In this document: positions 6,072 through 13,976 of the stretch, one piece after another
Position numbering within the stretch: the first letter of the stretch is position 1
Layout: the number at the start of each line of letters is the position of its first letter
Virus record (IMG/VR): IMGVR_UViG_3300020220_000247
Coordinates: 1 to 29,113 of that record
Strand: one strand, 5' to 3'
DNA length: 29,113 bases
Origin: a virus
Program-made: the position numbers and the translations under genes
Notes under the pieces: generated by a model
What the model saw: only the letters and a program-made list of their open reading frames with translations
What the model was told of the DNA's origin: nothing
Database searches by the model: none

Positions 6072-8072
6072 CTAATAATTGCTTTGCGAGTCGGTCTTCC
6101 TTTTTTTCTTTCGCAAAAAAATTGTTCGTTTAACTGGTGCGGACGCTTGCCCATCTAACTTGAAATTAATCTCATCTTTCCCAGGACCAAATAAAGGTGG
6201 CGTTGTTTCATCATATCCAAACGACGTTTCGCGAATAGACTTTTTAATTTCTGATAACGATTTTGGCTTCACAGATTTAGTTTCCATCAGTTGTGTGTAA
6301 TAGTCGGGACGCTCCTTTAGATGGTCCAGCGCAATCTGCATGGCGAGAGTGTCATTCTGCGCGTGTTCACATTCCATTTCAATTCCCATTTCTAACTGCG
6401 CAACAATCGTTGATGGTGAAACACCATGCGCTTTCGCGAGTCTATCCACATCACTTTCGCTAGTTTCCTCAGTAATATAGAATTCGCGCAATGGTTTGGT
6501 GTTGCGTGAATTCATTCCAGGCGCGGGCATTCCTGGCGCTGCGGGCATCTTAATATCATGTGTGACTGGAACAAGTTTACCTTGTTTTGTTATATGTGTG
6601 ATTTTCCCCATCTTTCCATAGCGACCAAATCCATAATATTGAAGACCCAGTGCATGTGCGGCTTTGCCCACTTCTGAATGTTTGACAGTTTCCCCCCCTG
6701 TCAACACTCCCATTCCAAATTGATGTTGAGTGTGCGCGTGTTGGACCTTTTTTTCCAGTGACGCATCAATCCAAGCTTGCGCTTTGGGATCTTCAGCCCC
6801 CTGTTCAGTAAACTTCTTGATGGTTTTCCAAATATTTTCAAGTTCTTTCGTTTTCTGTTTGCGAATGGTCGAATCTAAATTAGAATTTGCTCGTAGATCA
6901 TCAGAATTATCAAAATTTATAAAATTGTCTCCAAACTCTTTTTCAAATTCAGATTTAAATTTTTGTGAGGTTGCCCACTTTTCTTTACGAATTTCTTCAG
7001 GCACAGTACGTCCGCCGCGCTCACCGCGTTCAACATTTCGTTGTTTAGAGATATTATCAGCGGTATTCACAAAAATCATCAGAGTTGAGTACCCCAAATC
7101 TTCTAAGTTCTTTTTGATACGCAGTGTCTTCTCTGGGTTATCAGCGGTTCCATTAATAATTAATCCATTACGACCATCTAACGCCAATTGTTGTCGCACA
7201 TCCGTTATCGACTTGGCGCGTTTCCGCACTCCTTCATGTTTCTCTCGTTCTGCGTCGGGCATTTTCTTATTCAGGTGTTCTTTATCCATCAAAAATTCAA
7301 AGGCTTTGTCAGAGTTGATTTCAGTAAGACCGTGCCCATCCAGCGTTTTCTTGAGAACAAAATCTTTGCCTGATCCAGGACCACCGACAAGAAATACCGC
7401 TTTAAAGATCGCGGCATCATGAACACCCTCTGTTAATTCGGCTGATTCTTTTAAACTCATACCTTGACGAACGTCATGATAGAGTTCTTTGGTATGAGCA
7501 TCCGAGAGATGTCGCGGAACGCCTTTTCGAAATTCTTTGAAGTTGCCCGATTGAGCATATTCGCGCATCTTGGACGCACTTACGCCCTCTACACCTTCCG
7601 CATCGGGATCGCGTTTTCCAGCAGAGACGATTTTGATAGACTTAAATTTGTACTCTTTGCCATTATATTTGTTAAGCAATTGCTTAAAGTCGTGCGTTCG
7701 GTCACTACCTGCCACGAAGATTAGATGCTTATGCCCTGCCTTATTCAAGCGTTTGGCGTGGTGAATCAACGTTGGAGCATCAGCGGATGCTACAGTAATT
7801 GTAATATCAGGAAAATATCGCTTGAGATGTTTTAGTTTTTGTTTGGGAGATAGCGGATTATTTTTAGCATCTTGTGTCGAGGAGACAACAAGTTCTTTAT
7901 AATGCCCATCACCCGCCGCGTGAATTGCATCCACCAATTTGACATGACCAATCGTTGGAGGATTTAGACGACCAAATGCCATAACAGCAGTGGTTTCTTT
8001 ATCTTCCAAAAGAAGATGTGGAGAATTGTCAGAAGTGTTAGTATTAGAAGAAAAGACCGAATTCGTTGACAT
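6072..8072 (-). CDS. Nucleotidyltransferase-kinase-DUF5661 fusion protein
   Basis: A 666-aa multidomain protein. Residues about 27-200 form a cytidylyltransferase-like (NMNAT/pantetheine-phosphate adenylyltransferase superfamily) domain with GRLNPPTIGH (34-43) in place of the HxGH-type motif and SASKMREY (165-172) as the C-terminal phosphate-binding motif. Residues about 222-400 form a P-loop kinase with Walker A GGPGSGKD (230-237), resembling zeta-toxin or polynucleotide-kinase-type folds. Residues about 544-597 match the pattern of DUF5661 (HGVSPSTIVAQLEMGIEMEC followed by ALDHLKERPDYYTQL). The linker (412-530) is Gly/Met/His-rich. GAGG before the ATG supports the start. The NMNAT-like plus kinase pairing recalls NadR-type NAD salvage enzymes, but the real substrate is unknown. 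Confidence 0.85.
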   Translation of the reverse strand: MSTNSVFSSNTNTSDNSPHLLLEDKETTAVMAFGRLNPPTIGHVKLVDAIHAAGDGHYKELVVSSTQDAKNNPLSPKQKLKHLKRYFPDITITVASADAPTLIHHAKRLNKAGHKHLIFVAGSDRTHDFKQLLNKYNGKEYKFKSIKIVSAGKRDPDAEGVEGVSASKMREYAQSGNFKEFRKGVPRHLSDAHTKELYHDVRQGMSLKESAELTEGVHDAAIFKAVFLVGGPGSGKDFVLKKTLDGHGLTEINSDKAFEFLMDKEHLNKKMPDAEREKHEGVRKRAKSITDVRQQLALDGRNGLIINGTADNPEKTLRIKKNLEDLGYSTLMIFVNTADNISKQRNVERGERGGRTVPEEIRKEKWATSQKFKSEFEKEFGDNFINFDNSDDLRANSNLDSTIRKQKTKELENIWKTIKKFTEQGAEDPKAQAWIDASLEKKVQHAHTQHQFGMGVLTGGETVKHSEVGKAAHALGLQYYGFGRYGKMGKITHITKQGKLVPVTHDIKMPAAPGMPAPGMNSRNTKPLREFYITEETSESDVDRLAKAHGVSPSTIVAQLEMGIEMECEHAQNDTLAMQIALDHLKERPDYYTQLMETKSVKPKSLSEIKKSIRETSFGYDETTPPLFGPGKDEINFKLDGQASAPVKRTIFLRKKKRKTDSQSNY

Positions 8073-8101
8073 TCTTCGCCTCTACAGCAAATAGTCTATT
8101 C

Positions 8102-9076
8102 TTATTTAGTCTTTTTGTGATTTGCGACAGCAAGAATATCGTCGACGGTGTTACCTATTAGGTGCGTAGACCGCACATACTGATACCCCGCCAGGAGCTG
8201 TTCGCAATTGACGGTATAAGACTTCAAAATGCCTTCTAATTCCGACTCAGTTTCATAGACAGTGCCATATGGCTGAAGCACACGCGCTCCAGCGATGTTT
8301 CGTGCTATCCAAGGTGTCTGATTCAAGAGACATTCTAGGAGTACCAATCCGAATCCTTCTTCGCTAGAATTCATAATGTAGACATTAGCATCGGCAATCG
8401 CATTGGCAACGTCCTGTTCATCCTCAAGCATCAGTGGGCGAACACAAGAAGAGGGAGTCGGCATGAGATTCATAGAATTATCATATCCTGTGGTGACCAA
8501 TAGTGCGTTGTCGAGTTGGGCTCGTTCAAATGTCTGTGCTAACTCGCGCATGCGTTTGTGTGCCCAGTATCCTCCACACGACACAAAAAGACGCACTGTC
8601 GGAGAAATGTCATATTTTGCGCGAAATGCGCCACGTATACCAGTGCGCCGCTGTGAATCAATTCCATGACGCACCGTGAATGATCGAGCCAGCACGTCAT
8701 AATGTTTCGCATGATCCCAATCTTCTCGCGTAGAACAGCCAATCGCTGCAGCATAATTCATAGCCAGCTGGCAGACTTGACTATTAGAAGGCTTGATAAT
8801 CAAATATAAGACAGGAGAAGTCAAACGAGGAATTGCGGACAAAACAGCATTTTGAATATAGACATCTCCTCCATGTACAACAATTAAATCAAAGGGATCA
8901 TCAAAAATAATTCCATCAGACGTAACTCGAACGCCATTCAAATCACCGCCATGTTTTCCTGTAAATACTGTAACATCGTGCCCACGTCGTACACACTCTT
9001 CTGCCATCCACTGAACATAATACTCTGAGCCGCCAGGAAACGGCGCATATCGGTGAACCACAAAACAGAGTTTCAT
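8102..9076 (-). CDS. GT4-family glycosyltransferase
   Basis: A 324-aa GT-B-fold enzyme transferring a sugar from an activated donor. The N-terminal acceptor domain begins MKLCFVVHRYAPFPGGSEYY, with the Gly-Gly-Ser loop typical of GT4 enzymes. The C-terminal donor domain has the EX7E pattern in SSEEGFGLVLLECL, followed by the TPWIARNIAG segment. The start is set to the ATG at 9076, which overlaps the stop of the methyltransferase gene as ATGA; the longer frame to 9103 would add nine residues before the family start. It is the last gene of the glycan cassette. Substrate cannot be read from sequence. Confidence 0.9.
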   Translation of the reverse strand: MKLCFVVHRYAPFPGGSEYYVQWMAEECVRRGHDVTVFTGKHGGDLNGVRVTSDGIIFDDPFDLIVVHGGDVYIQNAVLSAIPRLTSPVLYLIIKPSNSQVCQLAMNYAAAIGCSTREDWDHAKHYDVLARSFTVRHGIDSQRRTGIRGAFRAKYDISPTVRLFVSCGGYWAHKRMRELAQTFERAQLDNALLVTTGYDNSMNLMPTPSSCVRPLMLEDEQDVANAIADANVYIMNSSEEGFGLVLLECLLNQTPWIARNIAGARVLQPYGTVYETESELEGILKSYTVNCEQLLAGYQYVRSTHLIGNTVDDILAVANHKKTK

Positions 9077-9780
9077 CGTTTCTCCGTTCTCAACCACAAC
9101 CACTGAGGATGCTCATCCTTACACGGCTCAGTCAACACAATATCAGTATGATGAAATCCCGCACGTTCTACATCCGCTGTCAAGACAGACAAATCTTCCA
9201 CTCGCACATCTTTGTCCACGAATTCTTTTTCATTTGTATATGAATCGGTGAAATAATCCACGGAACGAGGATGTCCTGAACCATATCCCGTTTGAAAACA
9301 AAAATATCCGCCAGGTGTCAAAATTCGCTGAACTTCGCGATACAGATTCAAACGCACCGATCGCGAAGTAATATGTTGATGAGAAATCACCATAAACACT
9401 ATATCGTAACTCGCATTTCCAATCATTGGCAAAGACTTGCCGTCCATAGCCCAAAGATTAGGAATAGGCACTCGTGCATCTGAAAGATTGATACGTGCTT
9501 TATTCAAGGTATCAGGAGCAATATCTACTCCATCAATTCGTTTGAACCAATTATGAAACAGAATCATATTGCGCCCAGGACCACATCCGATCTCTAGTAC
9601 CAGTTTCTCTTTCATGTTCTCAATGCCACGAAAAAGATGACTTTTATAATAAGGAAACTTGTTGTGAAAATCATACCAACCCACTACGGGATTTTTATTC
9701 TCAAGTGACCATCCCTGAGAAATTTGATTCCAGAAATCAGATTGTCGCTGTAAGAATGTCTGTTCACTCAGCTGTGCCAT
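9073..9780 (-). CDS. SAM-dependent methyltransferase (class I)
   Basis: A 235-aa class I methyltransferase. Motif I is LVLEIGCGPGRNM (about 60-72), the acidic end of the second strand is in RIDGVDIAPD (81-90), and the post-II region has YDIVFMVISHQHI. The C-terminal half includes a typical LTPGGYFCFQTGYG loop. A strong ribosome binding site (GGAGGG) precedes the ATG. Position inside a run of glycosyltransferases suggests it methylates a sugar or glycan intermediate rather than DNA, which is inference. Its stop overlaps the GT4 start. Confidence 0.88.
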   Translation of the reverse strand: MAQLSEQTFLQRQSDFWNQISQGWSLENKNPVVGWYDFHNKFPYYKSHLFRGIENMKEKLVLEIGCGPGRNMILFHNWFKRIDGVDIAPDTLNKARINLSDARVPIPNLWAMDGKSLPMIGNASYDIVFMVISHQHITSRSVRLNLYREVQRILTPGGYFCFQTGYGSGHPRSVDYFTDSYTNEKEFVDKDVRVEDLSVLTADVERAGFHHTDIVLTEPCKDEHPQWLWLRTEKR

Positions 9781-9781
9781 G

Positions 9782-10579
9782 TTACCCTCCGTTCAAATAC
9801 TTGGTGGTGAACCAAGGATACCAATCAATTTCAGGAAATTGTGGCGGAGCGGTATATTGAATCATACTTCCTATACCATTGATCCCATTTCCCGGCGTTG
9901 CCCATTTGGCTTTGAAGTGTGACTGAGATTGTTGCAGGGCAGTATTCCGATGTTGCAGTTTTCCCTCAGTTTCTTCGTGTTGATTGACATAAGTTGAATC
10001 GCAGGCTTTTGCATGCACATCTGTTGGAATCAGCCGCGCTATTCCAATATCGTTATGTGTAAATCCCCAATCATGACTATCAATGATAGAAAGGCGATCG
10101 CGATCATTGAGCAACCATACCCGCTTGAGAAAATCTGCATCGCCACAGTAACACCCTAGATATCGTTCATCAAACCAGCCCGTGCGTTGAAGAATCGTCT
10201 TGGTCAGATAAAAGAACTGATCTCCTGCAGGACCCCAAATAAAATCATACTTAGATTGTTGCTCTTCTATGAGCGCACGAAACGCAGAAGGATTTGTAAT
10301 ACAGGTATCATCTTGAATACAAATCAACCGATCTTCTGTTTTAAAATCCTTGAGAAAGATGTTATTCCATGATCGAGCGCAATATGAGTTAGATTCAGAA
10401 TCGGAGAGTGTGTTGTAAAAAATATGAAGTCGACCGTCTTTCCATAAGAGATGATTGTCTTCGGACAATTCAATCTTCGGATGATTTGAAAAGATGTGGA
10501 TTTCAGCCCAATCCTTAAACGCATTAATTTGACGATTGAGGGCCCGAGGACGATTGAATGTCAAAATCCAGACATGCAT
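9782..10579 (-). CDS. GT-A-like glycosyltransferase
   Basis: A 265-aa protein beginning MHVWILTFNRPRALNRQINAF, which resembles the N-terminal strand and helix of family 2-like glycosyltransferases. A QDD acidic motif in RLICIQDDTC (84-93) is in the position of the metal-binding DxD. A later segment, TGWFDERYLGCYCGDADFLK, fits the acceptor and catalytic-base region. GGAG 6 bases before the ATG supports the start. It follows the nucleotidyltransferase fusion gene by 11 bases. Sugar specificity is unknown. Confidence 0.8.
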   Translation of the reverse strand: MHVWILTFNRPRALNRQINAFKDWAEIHIFSNHPKIELSEDNHLLWKDGRLHIFYNTLSDSESNSYCARSWNNIFLKDFKTEDRLICIQDDTCITNPSAFRALIEEQQSKYDFIWGPAGDQFFYLTKTILQRTGWFDERYLGCYCGDADFLKRVWLLNDRDRLSIIDSHDWGFTHNDIGIARLIPTDVHAKACDSTYVNQHEETEGKLQHRNTALQQSQSHFKAKWATPGNGINGIGSMIQYTAPPQFPEIDWYPWFTTKYLNGG

Positions 10580-10590
10580 TGCGACTCCAT

Positions 10591-11964
10591 TTATTTGTGG
10601 TGCTGAAGAAATACCTGTAAATCTTCAGGCGTACCCAGCCCCCACATTTCTTGAACCGATTTCACCCGCACACGCTTCCCCGCTTCAATGGCTTGATTGA
10701 ACACGGGGCACACATAAAACTCATTATTAAAGCGAATGTTTTTCTCAATCATCTGTTCGGCGCATGTCACATAATCAGACCCTTTGCGCCAGTAGTAAAT
10801 TCCTACGGTGGCAATATTAGAAATGGGCCGTTTTTCCGCCACTTCTTTGACGAATCCGTGATCATCTAATGCCGCATAGGACCACTTCGGATGCGTAGCC
10901 GTGAATGTGAGAATGCCGCCGTCCACGCCATCCGCCGTAAACGCATACAAACATTCATTGGAATTCCACTTGACATATTGATCGGAATTGGCAATCACCA
11001 AAGGATTATCAGTATTGATAAACTCTTTGGCTAAGAGCGTGGTACAAGCTGCACCTTGCGTTATACCGTCAACTTGTACAATCGTCACTTTATCCGATAA
11101 CAGATTTAGCAGATACTTCAGATTGTATTTTTCATAGTGTTCTTTCTGCACTAAGAAAATATAGTTGGCATCAATGTTCAGATTTTCTACTACGAGCTGA
11201 ATCATAGGTTTGCCGTTCACTTCAATGAGTGGCTTGGGAAATGTATATCCCGCCGCCGCAAATCGTGATCCTGCTCCTGCCATAGGAATCAAGACATTCA
11301 TTTTCTTGTCTCGCCATGGCACAGGCTTCGTGCGATCTTGCCCCTCAAATTCATCAATCCATGCCATGAACTGATTCTCTTGTAAATCTGCGACATTCTC
11401 AACAGGATATAAATGAGCCCCAGAATCAAGCGCACCCTGTCGTCCAATATGACTATCTTCAATAATTACCGTGTGCTTGGGCAACGCTCCCGTCTCTGTC
11501 ATACATCGCCAGTACATTTCTGGAAAGGGCTTGGGGCGCGTAACTTCTTCATTACTGACAATATAATCTACATGCGGCAAAAGTTGAATGGCATCTAATG
11601 CGGTAACAATAGTTTTTTGAATAGCATTACTTGCTACAGCAATTTTCCATCCCCTCTGGCGCAATGCTTCTGCGATATTAATTGCGGTTTTATTAATTCC
11701 CAGTTGTGCTAGTAATTGTATCGTGAATTCTTGTTTTGATTTCCATATGACATCAAATAATTCACGGGACAATCCTCGCGTCTCTGCTAAAATTTCTAGT
11801 TTCTTTGTTGTGGGCAGCCCATCAAAAACACTCAAATGATCTTCCCGACTAATCACATACTTTTGATCAAAGACACCCAGAGCATGATTGAGGGCTTCAA
11901 AGTGCGCGTCGCGAGAATCTATAAGCACTCCATCAAGATCAAAAATGAGCAGTTTTTGCGGCAT
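10591..11964 (-). CDS. HAD phosphatase fused to sugar nucleotidyltransferase
   Basis: A 457-aa two-domain enzyme. Residues 1-210 are a beta-phosphoglucomutase-like HAD domain with FDLDG at 8-12, Ser-Asn at 112-113, the lysine motif RPKP at 143-146 and the acidic motif IIEDSHIG at 168-175. Residues 222-457 are a nucleotidyltransferase with MAGAGSRF (228-235) and FPKPLIEV (242-249), typical of sugar-1-phosphate activation. Together they could dephosphorylate a sugar phosphate and activate a sugar-1-phosphate with NTP, giving the donor for the neighbouring transferases. The start is the ATG at 11964, where the HAD fold begins, with AAGG about 9 bases upstream; the long upstream extension is in the preceding gene. 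It overlaps that gene by 26 bases. Confidence 0.88.
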   Translation of the reverse strand: MPQKLLIFDLDGVLIDSRDAHFEALNHALGVFDQKYVISREDHLSVFDGLPTTKKLEILAETRGLSRELFDVIWKSKQEFTIQLLAQLGINKTAINIAEALRQRGWKIAVASNAIQKTIVTALDAIQLLPHVDYIVSNEEVTRPKPFPEMYWRCMTETGALPKHTVIIEDSHIGRQGALDSGAHLYPVENVADLQENQFMAWIDEFEGQDRTKPVPWRDKKMNVLIPMAGAGSRFAAAGYTFPKPLIEVNGKPMIQLVVENLNIDANYIFLVQKEHYEKYNLKYLLNLLSDKVTIVQVDGITQGAACTTLLAKEFINTDNPLVIANSDQYVKWNSNECLYAFTADGVDGGILTFTATHPKWSYAALDDHGFVKEVAEKRPISNIATVGIYYWRKGSDYVTCAEQMIEKNIRFNNEFYVCPVFNQAIEAGKRVRVKSVQEMWGLGTPEDLQVFLQHHK

Positions 11965-12577
11965 CGCGATGTACCTTATTGTGGCGGACAATAGCATGTC
12001 CATTACAGACAATTTTACATTTGTTGCGAACTCTGAGGGACCACTCAATATCTTCAGCTGATCCCCATAGCATTGACTCATTGAGAGGATATGTCAGCGC
12101 GATATTCTTTTTGAGTAAATAATAGCCTCCCGAAATATACATGTACTTCGTCAAACCCCATTCAGCATAGTCAACAGGAGTGTATCGTGGAATCGTGGGA
12201 TGATCCCACATCACCCAATCTGTGAAATGTCGCGCGCCCGTGATCAGTTGTTGCTGATTGGAACAAATGTCCCAGTCACTACCAAAAAGCAGGAATTCAT
12301 TATACCACTCATTATCAAACACATAATAATCATGCATCAGAACAATAATATCATATATTGCTTGTTGACAGAGAATATTCTTTTTTCGTGTAATCCATCC
12401 GGGCTTGAGAGATTCATCAAATGAAATACACCGCACATCACCATTGCGCCCGTTTCTTCCAGGACCAATAATGAGAATTTCATAATACGGAATATGAAGT
12501 CTACGAATAGATTCAACAATCTTATCTAAACGTCCATCATCCGCATAATCAGTGGTGATGGCAAAAGTCATGTTCAT
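11939..12577 (-). CDS. GT2-like glycosyltransferase
   Basis: A 212-aa protein with the features of a short GT-A glycosyltransferase: an N-terminal strand (MTFAITTDYADD), a YYEILIIGPG segment, LMHDYYVF in the region of the metal-binding acidic motif, and GSAEDIEWSLR near the C-terminus matching the ED-W catalytic/acceptor motif of family 2. It starts 4 bases after the small gene upstream and has no clear Shine-Dalgarno sequence, so coupling is likely; the second in-frame ATG (12571) is also possible. It is part of the glycan cassette. Confidence 0.8.
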   Translation of the reverse strand: MNMTFAITTDYADDGRLDKIVESIRRLHIPYYEILIIGPGRNGRNGDVRCISFDESLKPGWITRKKNILCQQAIYDIIVLMHDYYVFDNEWYNEFLLFGSDWDICSNQQQLITGARHFTDWVMWDHPTIPRYTPVDYAEWGLTKYMYISGGYYLLKKNIALTYPLNESMLWGSAEDIEWSLRVRNKCKIVCNGHAIVRHNKVHRDAAKTAHF

Positions 12578-12580
12578 AGA

Positions 12581-12766
12581 TTAATAACATGTGCTGAGTG
12601 AAGGTTTGGGATGACCCAGAGCCTTTGCCATTTCAGCTTCGTTTCGATCATGCCGATTCGTTGTTTTTTGATTTTCTTTAAATTGTCTAATTTTGCCACC
12701 GCAACTAAGATACTCATTCACAATCTCATTAAGTTCGGCTCTTGTCATTTCTTTTTCACTTTTCAT
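12581..12766 (-). CDS. Small conserved phage protein with CGGKI motif
   Basis: A 61-aa charged protein. The segment TRAELNEIVNEYLSCGGKI resembles short phage proteins with an N-terminal helix ending in a Gly-Gly-Lys-Ile turn; function is unknown. The start is fixed by GAGGAG about 8 bases upstream and by an ATGA overlap with the upstream glycosyltransferase stop. It sits between two glycosyltransferase genes but has no sign of being one. Confidence 0.7.
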   Translation of the reverse strand: MKSEKEMTRAELNEIVNEYLSCGGKIRQFKENQKTTNRHDRNEAEMAKALGHPKPSLSTCY

Positions 12767-13626
12767 TGATATGTCTCCTCAATTAATGTTTTCCATTCGG
12801 GGACTCGATCATACTGATGAACCAAATAAAAGGGTGTACCATGTTCAGTGCAAATCATTCCATCTTGAAGAATTGGTTGCCCCTCCAGAAGATGCGACTG
12901 AAACTCTAGAAGTTTATTGGGGTCTTTCGTCGTGCCTAATTGTGCAGCCCACGCATCATTTGCTACCGTAAATCGAGTGATATCTCGATACGCAGCGGTA
13001 TGAATTAGAATGTTGACAGCCGCTTGATCTGGACCACCCCCACCAGGCACATGCATCGGTGCACCCAGACAAGAGAGATAAACACTCAAAAAGAAGTCTA
13101 AAATATATGAAAATCGTCCAGAGAGTGTTCCCGCATTGTAGATGTAATTGTCTTTGTGACAATCATAGAGTAAAGAACCAAATGATCTATACAGATTGTT
13201 TCGCCCCCATGGTTCATCGCGATAGCGAATGGATTCACATGCAACGTTAATCTTATATGGATCAATAAGATTCTGTTCTAACCATTCAGAAGGATTGCGC
13301 TGAAACACGACATCCTTCACATCCGTGGCAATCACATAACGATAATCTGTTTTGTTTTCGAGCTTATTGAGAAAATACCACATGTGCAAGAATCGCTCTC
13401 GCACAACATTGAAATCACCGTTATATGTTAAATCTTTGGTGTCTGGGTTTTGATGGAATGCCAGAATCATGTAGCCACGCTCAGACAATTCCTTCACAAC
13501 ATCCAGTTTAATATTGTAACACAGTAACGCTTTCGCGCCAGTGAATCCACAGCGATCTAGCGAATTGACCCACGTTTTGATTTGTGGGAAAGAATAATCT
13601 GTGATAGCACCAATCACAAGATCCAT
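12763..13626 (-). CDS. GT-A-fold glycosyltransferase (nucleotide-sugar type)
   Basis: A 287-aa protein with a nucleotide-diphospho-sugar transferase layout. It opens with MDLVIGAITDYSFPQIKTWV, has an acidic metal-site motif in ATDVKDVVFQRNP (100-112) and a Gly-rich PGGGGPDQAAVN loop near residue 193. This arrangement resembles families found in T4-like phages and large DNA viruses. GAGG 6 bases before the ATG supports the start. It is the first gene of the glycan cassette and is coupled by ATGA overlap to the next small gene. Donor and acceptor are unknown. Confidence 0.8.
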   Translation of the reverse strand: MDLVIGAITDYSFPQIKTWVNSLDRCGFTGAKALLCYNIKLDVVKELSERGYMILAFHQNPDTKDLTYNGDFNVVRERFLHMWYFLNKLENKTDYRYVIATDVKDVVFQRNPSEWLEQNLIDPYKINVACESIRYRDEPWGRNNLYRSFGSLLYDCHKDNYIYNAGTLSGRFSYILDFFLSVYLSCLGAPMHVPGGGGPDQAAVNILIHTAAYRDITRFTVANDAWAAQLGTTKDPNKLLEFQSHLLEGQPILQDGMICTEHGTPFYLVHQYDRVPEWKTLIEETYQ

Positions 13627-13666
13627 AATAACCTCATTATCTTCTATGAATATTTAGTTAAACTTT

Positions 13667-13939
13667 CTATGCTCTAGTGAGTGTTAGAATCTTTTTAATT
13701 TGATCCTCTAACAATGCCTTTCTATTCGGCCAATAGATATAGGCTTTGTCTGATGTTTTTAACATCTTGACCAAGAACGGCATCACCATCTTTTCGACTT
13801 GTTGAAGACGTTCCTTGAGTTCCTCTACAGTGTCAGCTGAATCTGAAATTGCTTTATTATATTCTTCCTCAGATACAGCTGAAAATCCAAATGCGTCATC
13901 GTCGTATTCTTTGATAATTTGTGATAAATCTATTGCCAT
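13667..13939 (-). CDS. Small conserved T4-like protein (YIYWPNR type)
   Basis: A 90-aa protein with an N-terminal DDDAFGFSAVSEEE motif, a central helix/coiled coil (about 30-60) and the C-terminal motif YIYWPNRKALLEDQI. I recognise this arrangement from small proteins widespread in T4-like cyanophages, where it is uncharacterised. AAAGAGG 7 bases before the ATG sets the start. It lies after the DUF6267-like gene and may share its late promoter. Confidence 0.8.
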   Translation of the reverse strand: MAIDLSQIIKEYDDDAFGFSAVSEEEYNKAISDSADTVEELKERLQQVEKMVMPFLVKMLKTSDKAYIYWPNRKALLEDQIKKILTLTRA

Positions 13940-13976
13940 GAAAAACCTCTTTCAGTTTTGATTTCTTCTGTGAGTT

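Noticed and set aside
6730-7422. A 230-codon open frame on the plus strand opposite the fusion protein
   Set aside because: The product is Ser/Phe/Cys-rich without motifs, and the opposite strand carries a well-recognised multidomain protein.
9782-13626. T4-style DNA glucosyltransferases for modified cytosine
   Set aside because: No dCMP hydroxymethylase or recognisable alpha/beta-gt features occur in the window; the enzymes look like polysaccharide-type transferases.
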